Of a stretch of DNA of 64,000 nt, positions 34,099-43,493 are shown piece by piece. Position 1 is the first letter of the stretch; the number at the start of each line of letters is the position of its first letter. The notes under the pieces are model-generated. The model was not told the origin of the DNA, made no database searches, and saw nothing but the letters and a program-made list of their open reading frames with translations. This DNA comes from Massilia atriviolacea (lineage in GTDB: Bacteria; Pseudomonadota; Gammaproteobacteria; Burkholderiales; Burkholderiaceae_D): contig NZ_RXLQ01000001.1 in assembly GCF_003953935.1 (NCBI RefSeq), positions 160,121-224,120 of the forward strand, given 5' to 3'. A program made the translations under genes and the position numbers.

Positions 34099-36516
34099 TT
34101 AAAAGGGCGGGCGCAGCGTGTATGCGGGATCGAACGCGAAGCGCTCATCCGGCGGCGGCTGCAGCGCCGACAGCATGCGCCCGATCAGGTCTTCGCGGCC
34201 CTGGCGCTTGCCGTCGATGGCTTGCAGGTTGCCGTTCCCGTCATACGCGACCTTGCGCGCCGCCGGCGGCGCTGCGCCTTGCGCGGCGACGATCTGGCCC
34301 GCGACCTGCGACAGCACGCGCCCGATCGGATCGTAATGGAACTGGCCGCACTCGCCGTCGAGCTCGATCTGGTGCGGATGCCCGCAGCCGTCCGACAGCC
34401 TGTCGAGCACGCGCCCGTCCGGCAGCACGGTCTGGATGCAGTTGCCCAGCTGGTCGTACGCATGGCGCACGACCCTGATTTCCCCGCCGCTCTCGGTGCG
34501 CTCGACCAAAAGCTGCCCCAGCGCGTCGTATTCCAGCGACACGATCGCATCGGCATGGATGGCCTGCGTCACGCGGCCCAGGTCGTCGTAGCTGAAGCGC
34601 CGGCGCGACTGCTCCGTGCCGGACGAAATGAAGGTGTCCACCACCTGGCCGGCGCTGTTGCGCACATAGGTGGTCTCGATGCGGGCCGCGCCGCCGAGTT
34701 CTTCCTTTGCCGCCAGCCAGCCGGACTCGTCGTAGCGATAGCGCGTCTGGCGCCCGTCGACGCCGGCGTCTTCGATCAGGCGGTCGAGCGCATCGTAGGC
34801 GAAGCGCTGCACGCCGCCATGCTCGTCGATCAACTCGCTAAGGCGGCGCACGGCGTCGTAGCGGTATTCCAGCACGCCGCCGCGCGCGTCGATGCGCCTG
34901 AGCGGCTTGCCATCGACATCGCGCTCGTAGCTCACGCGCTTGTCGGCAGCGTCCGTGAACGCCAGCAGGCGCCCCAGCGCGTCGTACTCGTAGCGCTCGG
35001 CGGCGCCGTCCGGCCGGACCAGCGCCGTCAGGCGGCCCGCCGCATCGTAGCTGAAGGAGCTCGCGCGGCCGCGCGCATCGCTCACGCGCAGCAGCCTGCC
35101 GTCGACGTCGTAGCTGAAACCGGTGCTGTTGTCCGCGCAGTCGGTGACGCTGGTCACTTGCGCCGCGCGGTTGTAGGCCAGGGTCCTGACGCCGCCGGAT
35201 GCGTCGGTCGCCTTTACCGGCGAGCCGTGCGCGTCGTACTCGTAGGCCGTGCGGTTGCCGAGCGCGTCGGTCACGCTGAGCAGATTGCCGCGCTCGTCGT
35301 AGCGCCGCGCCGTGGTGGCGCCGAGCGCATCGGTGATCAGGGCCGGCTTGTCGAGCCTGGCGTCGTACACGATCCCCGTGCCCTTGCCGTTGCATTCGGA
35401 GCGCATCAGCCGGCTGCGGCGGTCGTAGCGGTAGGTGGTGTTGTGTCCGCCCGGCGCGGTAACGCCGAGCACATGACCGTGGTTGTCGAGGCGGCGCACC
35501 GTCTCGCCGCCGAGCGCGTCGAGCATGCTGGTGAAGCGGCGTTTTTTGTCGAAGCGGAACAGCTCTTCGCGGCCAATGTTGTCGTAGACCAGGGTTTCGC
35601 CGTTCAGGTAGCGGAAATTCCACGACCTGCCGTCGTTGGTCCAGTTGCGCGTGACCTTGCCGGTCCATTCGTATTCGTCGTACTCGTAGCGCGAGACCAG
35701 GCCGCCAGGCTGCGCGTGCTCGATCATGATGTGGTTCATGTAGGCGAACTGGCGCGTCACCTCGCCGGCGCGGTTGAGCACCCGGAACAGGTTGCCCAGC
35801 TCGTCGTATTCGTAGCGCATGACTACTTCATTGACCGGCTCCTCGTAGTCGACCGCCTCGCGCTGCACGCTGATGCTGCCCAGTCGCAGCTGTCCGCGAT
35901 GAGAGATGTAGTCCAGCACGAACACGCGTCCGGCGCTGTCTTCGACGCTCTCGGGCAACTGGCGGGCGTTCCAGGCGATGCCGATCTTGTTGTCGTTGGC
36001 GTCGATCAGCGCGACGAGCACGGCGCTGTCATACGCGCGCGGCAACATGGCGAACAGCTTGCGCAGGCCGTTCTCGTCGATCAGTTCGAAACTGCGCTCG
36101 CCGGTGCGTTCCAGCGTGATTTTTTCCGACAGCGAATACAGGGCATCGCCCACGCGCGGCAGCGCGAACGTCATGTCACGCTGGAAGGCGTCGAGGATGA
36201 CCACCTGGCCGTCGCTGACATACAGCGCCTCCGACAGCGGCGTGCTCCAGCCCTGGCCCAGCAGGCCGCTCCTGCGCTGCGCGGAACTGTACAGGCGTTG
36301 CCAGGCCAGGGGCAGGGCGGCGGGCAGGGCGAAGTCGAGCTCGCTGACGCCGGCGAGGATCTTGCTGCCGGAAATCGGATTGACGGGATTGGCTCTCAGC
36401 AATCGCAGCGGACAAGGCGCCGTGCCATCGCCTGTGAGCCGTGCCTGGCCGCGCCGCATGGTGCGCAGTGCACTGTTGAAGTTAGCCGAGCTGTCTTGAT
36501 CGAGAATAGTTGTCAT
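34099..36516 (-). CDS. Rhs-family YD-repeat protein lacking the C-terminal core and toxin
   Basis: The 805-residue protein starts with a DUF6531-like entry (NPVNPISGSKILAGVSELDF) and then has about twenty YD repeats such as RYEYDELGNLFRVL and RYDERGNLLSVTDALGN. It has no signal peptide or PAAR domain. Full Rhs proteins run to 1400 or more residues and close with the DPxGx core and a variable toxin tip. Here the frame stops after FAFDPAYTLRPPF, before any core motif or toxin, so the shell is incomplete. This could be a decayed 3' end or a naturally short form. A SUKH immunity-like gene is divergent from it, as would fit a former toxin locus. A long opposite frame is a shadow. Confidence 0.82.
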   Translation of the reverse strand: MTTILDQDSSANFNSALRTMRRGQARLTGDGTAPCPLRLLRANPVNPISGSKILAGVSELDFALPAALPLAWQRLYSSAQRRSGLLGQGWSTPLSEALYVSDGQVVILDAFQRDMTFALPRVGDALYSLSEKITLERTGERSFELIDENGLRKLFAMLPRAYDSAVLVALIDANDNKIGIAWNARQLPESVEDSAGRVFVLDYISHRGQLRLGSISVQREAVDYEEPVNEVVMRYEYDELGNLFRVLNRAGEVTRQFAYMNHIMIEHAQPGGLVSRYEYDEYEWTGKVTRNWTNDGRSWNFRYLNGETLVYDNIGREELFRFDKKRRFTSMLDALGGETVRRLDNHGHVLGVTAPGGHNTTYRYDRRSRLMRSECNGKGTGIVYDARLDKPALITDALGATTARRYDERGNLLSVTDALGNRTAYEYDAHGSPVKATDASGGVRTLAYNRAAQVTSVTDCADNSTGFSYDVDGRLLRVSDARGRASSFSYDAAGRLTALVRPDGAAERYEYDALGRLLAFTDAADKRVSYERDVDGKPLRRIDARGGVLEYRYDAVRRLSELIDEHGGVQRFAYDALDRLIEDAGVDGRQTRYRYDESGWLAAKEELGGAARIETTYVRNSAGQVVDTFISSGTEQSRRRFSYDDLGRVTQAIHADAIVSLEYDALGQLLVERTESGGEIRVVRHAYDQLGNCIQTVLPDGRVLDRLSDGCGHPHQIELDGECGQFHYDPIGRVLSQVAGQIVAAQGAAPPAARKVAYDGNGNLQAIDGKRQGREDLIGRMLSALQPPPDERFAFDPAYTLRPPF

Positions 36517-36725
36517 TCAGGAAATGCTTTGGCTCGTGATAGTCGATGTGCGCGAAAAAGTCCGATCGGACAAATGTGTTTGTGACAGTATACACACTTT
36601 CCAAAACGATAATCTTCCTTTTCTTGCATTGGGCCCATCAAGGCGTGCGACGATGGCGGGCTTGCGGACAGCGAGGCGATCTGTCGTCATCCCGCCACTG
36701 GCGGCCACCATGTGAAGGGATTGAC

Positions 36726-37388
36726 GTGAGCCTGTTGCGTAGACTGCTTGACCTGCTGACACCATATGTCGACGATGCCGCTCCGGTCGCCGAATCGGCG
36801 ATCCGGCAATTCGCCGACGGGCACGGGATCGTCCTGCGCGACGATCATGTGCAATGCCTGACGAGGTTTGGCGGCGGGAAGCAAGGACGGCTGCGGATCT
36901 TCAGGTGGTATGAGGGCGATTTTGATTTTGAATTGCTGAAAAGCGTTTACCTGGACGGCCATCCCGATATGGCATTACCGGCCGGGACGTCTTACTTTGG
37001 ATCGAGCCTGACCGGCGACGCTTTTTGCCTGGACCTGAACTCGGGAAAGATCTTCGCCTATGACGAAGGAATTAAATACGGCAAGGTGCACGAATCGATC
37101 GATGGTTTCCTGTTCCGCTGCCTGGTGTCGGTCTACGCTGAACAGGCCTTTGCCGGCAAGGCCGTCGAGCGCGGCCTGGCGCCGGAATCGCTTGCTGCGT
37201 TCCGTTCGGCGCATGCGCAGCACAGAATGGACGAGGCAAGCTGCTTCATGGTGCGCTATGACGACAATGGCAGCCCGGCCATCCTGGCCGAGTACTACTT
37301 CATCGACCGCCAGCTGATCGCGCTGTATCCGGACTCGAACAGCCGGGTCACGCACAGCGGCGGGGTGTTGGGCGCACTTCCGTCGTAG
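36726..37388 (+). CDS. SMI1/KNR4 (SUKH)-type immunity-like protein
   Basis: A 220-residue soluble protein. The pattern fits SUKH-fold proteins, which neutralise toxins of Rhs and contact-dependent systems: an N-terminal helix, FRWYEGDFDFELLKSVY, then PAGTSYFGSSLTGDAFCLDL, then GKIFAYDEG and a helix with IDGFLFRCL. I chose the GTG at 36726, with GAAGGGA just before it; the frame is open further upstream but without a good start. It is divergent from the truncated Rhs gene, with a 12-bp palindrome GTCCGATCGGAC at 36560 between them. The matching toxin is not present. Confidence 0.65.
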   Translation: MSLLRRLLDLLTPYVDDAAPVAESAIRQFADGHGIVLRDDHVQCLTRFGGGKQGRLRIFRWYEGDFDFELLKSVYLDGHPDMALPAGTSYFGSSLTGDAFCLDLNSGKIFAYDEGIKYGKVHESIDGFLFRCLVSVYAEQAFAGKAVERGLAPESLAAFRSAHAQHRMDEASCFMVRYDDNGSPAILAEYYFIDRQLIALYPDSNSRVTHSGGVLGALPS

Positions 37389-37455
37389 AAGATCTTCCTT
37401 GCGCTGCGCCGCAAGGCATCGTGACGTCATCGTTTCTTTTTAAAGGCATCTGTTC

Positions 37456-38148
37456 ATGGTCGACTGGCTCCTCGCGTTCTATCTCCTGATTGTTCTTCCC
37501 TGCACGCAGATGTGGAAGAGCTTTTACCGAAAGGATCGACCGCTGCGCGCGCGCGGCGCCGGGCAGTGGAAGAGCGCCGCGAAAATGCTTGTCATGCTGG
37601 CGGTGCTGGGATTGAGTTGCTGGCAGAGCGGGCGCGGCGCGGCGGCCCTGGGGCTGGACATGCCGGTGTCGGCCGCGGGCAAATGGGGACTGGGCTTCGC
37701 CGCGCTGCTGTTCGCGGGTTTGTATCTTGGTCAAAAGCTGTATGCATCCGGGCTCGACGGCGTCCGGCGCGCGCAGATGCTCAAGCAGATCAGGGAAAAC
37801 GACAAGATGCCGCGCAGCCCGCGCGAACTGGCCGCCTTCGTGCCGGTGGTCGTGCTGGTCGGCGCAGGCTGGGAATTGCTGTATCGCGGCTTCCTGTTAA
37901 TGCTGCTCACGCCCGTGGCCGGCACGGCCGGCGCCGTCATTCTCTCTGCGCTGGCGTACGGCATCGGACATGGCTACGAAAAGAAGTCGCAGTTCATCGG
38001 CAGCATCGTATCGGCCTTCCTATTTACCCTGGCTTTTTATTTTACCCAGAGCCTGTGGTGGCTGATCGTGCTGCATATCGGTTTGCCGCTGTACGGCGCC
38101 ATCAGCGTCGTCGCCGCGTATCGCGACCACAAGCCGATGGCGGTGTAA
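37456..38148 (+). CDS. CPBP-family (Abi) membrane protein, partly degenerate
   Basis: A 230-residue membrane protein with about six helices. The CPBP intramembrane protease pattern is present but imperfect: motif 1 is WELLYRG (Glu140, Arg144), where active members have two adjacent Glu; motif 2 is YGIGH (His172); motif 3 has His207 in LIVLHIG. Loss of the first Glu makes catalysis uncertain. Family members process prenylated proteins, bacteriocins or regulators. A second copy of the same design lies at 39006-39695, with a flavoprotein-like gene between them on the other strand. Confidence 0.7.
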   Translation: MVDWLLAFYLLIVLPCTQMWKSFYRKDRPLRARGAGQWKSAAKMLVMLAVLGLSCWQSGRGAAALGLDMPVSAAGKWGLGFAALLFAGLYLGQKLYASGLDGVRRAQMLKQIRENDKMPRSPRELAAFVPVVVLVGAGWELLYRGFLLMLLTPVAGTAGAVILSALAYGIGHGYEKKSQFIGSIVSAFLFTLAFYFTQSLWWLIVLHIGLPLYGAISVVAAYRDHKPMAV

Positions 38149-38151
38149 TCG

Positions 38152-38215
38152 GCCCAAACGGCCCAAGCGGCCCAAGCGGCTCAAACGGCTCAAACGGCTC
38201 AAACGACTCAAACGG
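38152..38215. repeat. 9-bp tandem repeat between convergent genes
   Basis: About seven copies of a CGGCCCAAG/CGGCTCAAA unit run in tandem between the CPBP gene stop at 38148 and the stop of the minus-strand PNPOx-like gene at 38208. The first copies read CGGCCCAAG and the later ones CGGCTCAAA. Confidence 0.8.
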
Positions 38216-38732
38216 CGATCTTGCCTTCGATCGAATCATCCAGGGTTTTGCCGATCACCGCACCGACCAGCATTTTCACGCCGGCGACGGCCTTGCCGTG
38301 CTTGTTATCCCAATAATATCCCTGGCCCGGGGCGACTTTAATGGCGGTGATGCGCGGATCGTCCTCGCCCTCGGTGAACCAGGTTTTCAGGATGAAGTTC
38401 CACAATTGTTTGATCCTGGCCTTGTCGCGCGTGATGGTGGCCACGCCGTCGAGCACCAGGAATTCGGAATTGGTCGACCCCTGGAAATACAGTTTCACGG
38501 CCGGATTGGCGGCGATCTCCGCATTCTTGTGGCTGTCGTCGGCGCTGAGGAACCACAGATTGCCCTGTTCGTCCACCTGGCGCACGCTCATCGGCCGCGC
38601 GCCGCCTTCGTGCCGGGTGCAGAAAAAGCAGGTTTCGGCGCTGTCGACGATGTCCTTCAGTTTTTCCAGCGCCTCGCTGCCGCCCAGGTCCTTGTAATTG
38701 TCTTCCGGCTGGTTCTTGTTAATCGAGTCCAT
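38208..38732 (-). CDS. Pyridoxamine 5'-phosphate oxidase-like flavin-binding protein (general stress protein 26 type)
   Basis: A 174-residue protein of the PNPOx-like split-barrel fold that normally binds FMN. Typical segments are ARPMSVRQVDEQGNLWFLS, then PAVKLYFQG, VLDGVATITRDKARI and the C-terminal PGQGYYWDN. The length and the start MDSINKNQPEDNYKDL fit general stress protein 26-like members rather than the vitamin B6 enzyme PdxH. Its physiological substrate is unknown. It stands alone between the two CPBP-like genes. Confidence 0.85.
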   Translation of the reverse strand: MDSINKNQPEDNYKDLGGSEALEKLKDIVDSAETCFFCTRHEGGARPMSVRQVDEQGNLWFLSADDSHKNAEIAANPAVKLYFQGSTNSEFLVLDGVATITRDKARIKQLWNFILKTWFTEGEDDPRITAIKVAPGQGYYWDNKHGKAVAGVKMLVGAVIGKTLDDSIEGKIAV

Positions 38733-39005
38733 GTGCTTCTCCGTTCAAGTTGGTGATTCGGTGTCCGTGCTCGCGATGGGGAGCAGCCAGCCCCGATGGT
38801 ACGGAACAAGCGCGCCAGCGTATGTGGCATACCTAACCTAAGTGCTCGCCAGGCCTCGGCCTGTCTGCGCTTTGCTCCCTGTCCCGGTACGATGTCGCCA
38901 CATTCAATCATCAACCAATTTCCAACTCAGGACACGAGCGGCGCCGCTCTTGCACCTTTTGCAAGGTAAAATCGGGCTGCCATCCACGCCTTCGGAGAAA
39001 CCCCC

Positions 39006-39695
39006 ATGCTGCTCGACTGGATTTTCGGCCTGTGCCTGCTGCTCGTCTTTCCCGCTTATCAGCTGTGGGATGCGATCCGGCGCCAGAGGCTGCCGCGCAG
39101 CCGCATCTCCCGCTACTGGACCTCGATCGGGACCATGTGCGTGCTGTTACTGCTGTTGCTGGCCCATGCCTGGCAACGCGGACTCGGCCCCGATGCATTC
39201 GGCATCCGCTTCGCGATGCCGGCCAGGGAACGCTATCTGCTGGCCGCCGCCATCGCCGTCATCGCGCTGTGGCACCTGGCCATGCACGGCGCCATGCGGC
39301 TGGCGCAGGGCGACCCCGGCATGGCCGAGGCCATTGGCAAGATGGGCAATAACCAGCTGCTGCCGCGCACGGGTGCGGAGGCGCGCCTGTTCGCCCTGTA
39401 CCTGATTGCCGTCGCAGTCGGCAGCGATCTGCTGTACCGTGGTTTCCTGCTCACGACCCTGGCGCCGCTGAGCGGCGCCTTCCTGGCGATCATGCTGGCC
39501 TCGCTGGCCGACGCAATGACTTACGGCTACGACAAGCCGCGCGATATCCCGGGCAACATGGCCCTGGCCATCGTGCTCGCAACCGCGGTCTGGCTTTCCC
39601 AGAGCCTGCTGTGGGTCATGCTGCTGCATCTGGGCATCGGCATCTCGACGACCCACATTGCATGGCGGAGCATGCAGGGCGCGCGCGCGGCATAG
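39006..39695 (+). CDS. CPBP-like membrane protein, catalytic residues lost
   Basis: A 229-residue paralogue of the protein at 37456: both start with WxFxLCLLLVFP/WLLAFYLLIVLP-type helices and share LLYRGFLL. Here the motif 1 acid is Asp141 rather than Glu, and the motif 2 His is replaced (SLADAMTYGY), while the motif 3 His (LLHLG) stays. It is therefore probably not a protease. It is 98 bp before moaA, on the same strand, but looks unrelated in function. Confidence 0.65.
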   Translation: MLLDWIFGLCLLLVFPAYQLWDAIRRQRLPRSRISRYWTSIGTMCVLLLLLLAHAWQRGLGPDAFGIRFAMPARERYLLAAAIAVIALWHLAMHGAMRLAQGDPGMAEAIGKMGNNQLLPRTGAEARLFALYLIAVAVGSDLLYRGFLLTTLAPLSGAFLAIMLASLADAMTYGYDKPRDIPGNMALAIVLATAVWLSQSLLWVMLLHLGIGISTTHIAWRSMQGARAA

Positions 39696-39793
39696 TCCTT
39701 TATGACTAGTCGCCTTAGCCCGTCATGGGCACATTCAAACCCCTGCCATCCCGCTACAATCGTCCTGTCATCAATCATCAGGGGAGCAGGGCC

Positions 39794-40768
39794 ATGTTGC
39801 GCGACCGGTACGGGCGATCCATCGAATACCTGCGCCTGTCGGTGACGGACCGCTGCGACCTGCGTTGCAGTTATTGCATCCCGAAAGGCTTCAAAGGATT
39901 CGAAGAGCCGCAGCACTGGCTCACCTTCGACGAAATCGCGCGCCTGGTGGGCGCCTTCGGCCGCCTCGGCACGCGCCGCCTGCGCCTGACCGGCGGCGAG
40001 CCGCTGCTGCGCCGCAACCTGCCGGAACTGGCCGGACGCCTGTCCAGCCTGCCCGGCATCGAGGACCTGTCGCTCTCGACCAACGCCACCCGCCTGGCGC
40101 ACCATGCCGAGGCCTTGCGCGCGGCGGGTGTCTCGCGCATCAACGTCAGCCTCGATTCGCTCGACCGCGCCTGCATGCAGCAGATCACCGGCCGCGACAG
40201 CCTGGCAATGATCCTCGACGGCATCATGGCCGGCAAGGCCGCCGGCTTCGAGCCGATCAAGATCAATATGGTGGCGCTGCGCGGCGTCAACGAGCACCAG
40301 ATCGATGCCATGGTCGCTTTCTGCATCGAGCACCAGTTCGTTCTGCGCCTGATCGAAGCCATGCCGATGGGCGCGACCGGGCGCGATGCCACCTGGCTCG
40401 ACCTGGGGCCGGTCGAGCGCCACCTGCGCCGCCGTTTTGGCCTGATCCACCAGCCGGCCAAGCTCGGCGGCGGACCGGCGCGCTACCTGGCCACGCCGGA
40501 CGGGCGCACCAGTGTCGGTTTCATCACCCCGATGTCGCAACATTTCTGCGCCGACTGCAACCGCGTGCGCCTGTCGGTCGACGGCACCCTCTACCTGTGC
40601 CTCGGCCAGGAAGACAAGGTCGAGCTGCGCCCGCTGCTGCGCGGCGGCGCCAGCGATGCCGAACTGGAACAGGCGATCCGCGCCGCCGTCGAACTGAAAC
40701 CCGAAAAGCACGAATTCCGCGAACAGCCCGGCAAAATTATCCGTTTCATGTCGCAAACCGGTGGATGA
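39794..40768 (+). CDS. moaA: GTP 3',8-cyclase MoaA (molybdenum cofactor synthesis)
   Basis: MoaA is a radical-SAM enzyme that, with MoaC, turns GTP into cyclic pyranopterin phosphate, the first step to the cofactor NarG needs. The 324-residue protein has the SAM cluster CDLRCSYC near residue 24, LTGGEPLL, and the second cluster CADCNRVRLS with a later Cys in LYLCLG. It ends in the conserved Gly-Gly. The start at 39794 follows GGGGAG. It is 64 bp before narX on the same strand, so it serves as a dedicated copy for nitrate respiration. Confidence 0.95.
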   Translation: MLRDRYGRSIEYLRLSVTDRCDLRCSYCIPKGFKGFEEPQHWLTFDEIARLVGAFGRLGTRRLRLTGGEPLLRRNLPELAGRLSSLPGIEDLSLSTNATRLAHHAEALRAAGVSRINVSLDSLDRACMQQITGRDSLAMILDGIMAGKAAGFEPIKINMVALRGVNEHQIDAMVAFCIEHQFVLRLIEAMPMGATGRDATWLDLGPVERHLRRRFGLIHQPAKLGGGPARYLATPDGRTSVGFITPMSQHFCADCNRVRLSVDGTLYLCLGQEDKVELRPLLRGGASDAELEQAIRAAVELKPEKHEFREQPGKIIRFMSQTGG

Positions 40769-40832
40769 GCGCAGCCGCGACGGTTCCGTTCGGCAACGCG
40801 GCGGCGTATCATGGCGTCAGCAAGGAGAACGC

Positions 40833-42767
40833 ATGCCCCTCACTACCCTGATTCCCTCCCGCCAGAAGCTCTCCGCCAAGATCGTCGGCGCGCTGCTCGG
40901 CTTCCTCGGACTGGCCCTGTGCGCCATCGGCGTCACCTTGTACCTGTCCTGGCAGCTCGAAGGCAGCGCGGCCGCGATCAACGATACCGGCAGCCTGCGC
41001 ATGAGCAGCTACCGGCTCGCCATCGTGCTGTCGCAATCCGGGACGGACAAGGACATGGCCGCGCGCCAGGCGCTGGCCGCGCGCCAGATGGGCCAGATCG
41101 ACGCCACCCTGGCGCAATTGCAACAGGGCGATCCGCAGCGCCCGCTGTTCCTGCCGCCGACCCGCGCCATCCACGGCGAGTTCGAGCGGATCGGCAGCGA
41201 ATGGCGGCGCGAACTGCGTCCCGCCGCCCAGGCGCTGGCCAGCGGGCAGGGCGCCGGCGGCCTGCAAAGCTACCTCGCGCACACCGACCGCTTCGTGGCC
41301 CGCGTCAACGCGCTGGTCCAGCTGATCGAGCGCGACAGCGAAGCCCGCACCTTCTGGCTGCGCGCCTCGCAACTGGCGCTGCTGGCCCTGGCCATGATCG
41401 GCACCGTGAGCCTGATCTACCTCATGTTCAGCCTGATCATCGAACCGGTGACCCGCCTGCACGAGGGCTTGCACCGCATGAAGGAAAAAGACTTCGAAGT
41501 GCGCCTGGCGGTCGACAGCGGCGACGAATTCGGGCAACTGGCGCAAGGCTTCAACCAGATGGCCGACCGCCTGCAAGCCTTGTACGGCAAGCTGGAAGGC
41601 CTGGTCCAGACCAAGACGGCCGCGCTGGAACACCAGAACCGCGAACTGGCCTTGCTGTACGACAGCGCCGCCTTCCTGCAGCGTCCGCAACCGGTCGAGC
41701 CGCTGTGCCAGGGCTTCCTGCAGCGCATCAGCGACTATTTCCAGGCCGATGGCGGCTCGGTGCGCGTGCTCGACGCCGGCCGCGACAACCTGCATATGGT
41801 GGTGCACCACGGCCTGTCGCCGAAACTGGTCGAACGCGAACATTGCATCAAGGTCGGCGACTGCCTGTGCGGCGAAGCGGTGCAGAAAAAAGTCACGGTC
41901 ATCCACGACCTGCGCAAGCTCAACAACGGCTACGAACTCGAATGCCGGCGCGAAGGCTTCGCCACCGTGTCGGTGTTCCACATTTATGCGCACCAGCAGC
42001 ACCTGGGCTTTTTCAATCTGCATTTCCGCACCCCACGCGAACTCGACGCGCGCGAGCAGGGCTTGCTCGAAACCCTGGGCCAGCTGCTCGGCACCGCCAT
42101 CGAAAACCTGCGCCTGGGCGCGCGCGAGCGCGAGATGGCGGTTTCGGAAGAGCGCAACCTGGTGGCCCAGGGCTTGCACGACAGCATCGCCCAGGGCCTG
42201 AACTTCCTCAACCTGCAAGTCCAGATGCTGGACCAGTCGGTGCGCGACGGCAAATTGGACGACGTCGCCGAGATCGTCCCGGCCCTGCGCGCCGGGGTGC
42301 AGGAAAGCTACGAAGACGTGCGCGAGCTGCTGCACAATTTCCGCAGCCGCCTGGTCGAAGGCAACCTGGTCGGCGCGCTGGAAACCACGGTCGACAAATT
42401 CCGCCGCCAGACCGGCATCGCCGCCGAGCTGGTGGCCGATGTCGACGGCGCCCCGTTCCCGCGCGAGCAGCAGTTGCAACTGCTGTTCATCGTGCAGGAA
42501 GCGCTGTCGAACGTGCGCAAGCACGCCGGCGCGAGCCGGGTCACGGTGCGCCTGAAGGACAGCCACGACTTCCTGCTCAGCATCGAAGACAACGGCGCCG
42601 GCTTCGATCCGGCCCTGCTCGAAGGGCGCGGCGACAGCCACGTCGGCATCCACATCATGCGCGAGCGCGCCCAGCGCATCGAAGCGAGCCTTTCGCTCAG
42701 CTCGACCCCCGGCGTCGGCACCAGGATTGCCCTGACCCTGCCGCAGGCGCACCGCCGCGCCGCCTGA
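40833..42767 (+). CDS. narX: Nitrate/nitrite sensor histidine kinase NarX
   Basis: NarX is a membrane sensor that phosphorylates NarL when nitrate or nitrite is present. The 644-residue protein has a first helix at about 18-38, then the P-box NDTGSLRMSSYRL (50-62) that binds nitrate, a second helix near 190-212, a HAMP domain, a central module with the cysteine group CIKVGDCLCG, and the HisKA_3 dimer helix with the phospho-accepting His near 449 (GLHDSIAQGL). The ATP domain has EALSNVRKHA and DNGAGFD. The start at 40833 follows AAGGAGAA. narL follows after 19 bp. Confidence 0.93.
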   Translation: MPLTTLIPSRQKLSAKIVGALLGFLGLALCAIGVTLYLSWQLEGSAAAINDTGSLRMSSYRLAIVLSQSGTDKDMAARQALAARQMGQIDATLAQLQQGDPQRPLFLPPTRAIHGEFERIGSEWRRELRPAAQALASGQGAGGLQSYLAHTDRFVARVNALVQLIERDSEARTFWLRASQLALLALAMIGTVSLIYLMFSLIIEPVTRLHEGLHRMKEKDFEVRLAVDSGDEFGQLAQGFNQMADRLQALYGKLEGLVQTKTAALEHQNRELALLYDSAAFLQRPQPVEPLCQGFLQRISDYFQADGGSVRVLDAGRDNLHMVVHHGLSPKLVEREHCIKVGDCLCGEAVQKKVTVIHDLRKLNNGYELECRREGFATVSVFHIYAHQQHLGFFNLHFRTPRELDAREQGLLETLGQLLGTAIENLRLGAREREMAVSEERNLVAQGLHDSIAQGLNFLNLQVQMLDQSVRDGKLDDVAEIVPALRAGVQESYEDVRELLHNFRSRLVEGNLVGALETTVDKFRRQTGIAAELVADVDGAPFPREQQLQLLFIVQEALSNVRKHAGASRVTVRLKDSHDFLLSIEDNGAGFDPALLEGRGDSHVGIHIMRERAQRIEASLSLSSTPGVGTRIALTLPQAHRRAA

Positions 42768-42786
42768 CATTTAAACAGAGGAAACA

Positions 42787-43446
42787 ATGGAGACTACCGA
42801 CCAACCGATCCGCGTGCTGCTGGTCGACGACCACAGCCTGTTTCGCAGCGGCATCCGCTCGCTCCTGCAGCGCCACGCCGAGTTCGCCGTCGTCGGCGAG
42901 GCGGCCGACGGCGTCGAAGGCATCAAGCGCGCCCGCCAGCTGCAGCCGGACGTGGTGCTGCTGGACCTGAACATGCCCGGCATGTCCGGCGTGGAAACAT
43001 TGCAGCTGATGAAGCAGGACTGTCCGGAGGCGGCGATCGTCATGCTGACCGTCTCGGAAGAGGCGCAAGACCTCGGCACGGCCCTGCGCGCCGGGGCCAG
43101 CGGCTACCTGATCAAGAATATCGACACCGATTACCTGCTGCGCGCGATCCGCCGCGCCGCCGCCGGCGAAACCGTGGTGGCCGAAGCGATGACCGGCAAG
43201 CTGGTGGCCCAGTTGCAGGCTGGCACGGCGGCCGAAGCCCCCGCGTCCGAGCTCGACAAGCTGACCCCGCGCGAGCGCGAAATCCTCGATTGCCTGGCGC
43301 GCGGCGAAAGCAACAAATCCATCGCCCGCAACCTCGACCTGGCCGAAAGCACGGTCAAGATCCACGTCCAGAACGTGCTCAAGAAACTCAAGCTGGCCAG
43401 CCGCGTGCAGGCGGCCGTGTTTGCGGTCGAACACCGCATGAAATAA
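42787..43446 (+). CDS. narL: Nitrate response regulator NarL
   Basis: A 219-residue two-component regulator. The receiver domain has the phospho-acceptor Asp60 in VVLLDLNMPG and an acidic pair in LLVDDHS; the C-terminal LuxR-type helix-turn-helix starts at LTPREREILDCLARGESN. It follows narX directly, so the two are a cognate pair. Its likely targets here are narK1K2 and narGHJI. I did not find a convincing pair of NarL heptamers in the narG or narK1 gaps. Confidence 0.93.
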   Translation: METTDQPIRVLLVDDHSLFRSGIRSLLQRHAEFAVVGEAADGVEGIKRARQLQPDVVLLDLNMPGMSGVETLQLMKQDCPEAAIVMLTVSEEAQDLGTALRAGASGYLIKNIDTDYLLRAIRRAAAGETVVAEAMTGKLVAQLQAGTAAEAPASELDKLTPREREILDCLARGESNKSIARNLDLAESTVKIHVQNVLKKLKLASRVQAAVFAVEHRMK

Positions 43447-43493
43447 GCACGTCCCGGGAGCCGGACAGCCCCCGTCGGTGCTGTGGCGTGGCG

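Noticed and set aside
36560-36571. Operator at the palindrome GTCCGATCGGAC between the Rhs and SUKH genes
   Set aside because: A 12-bp GC-rich palindrome can occur by chance, and there is no second copy or known binder.
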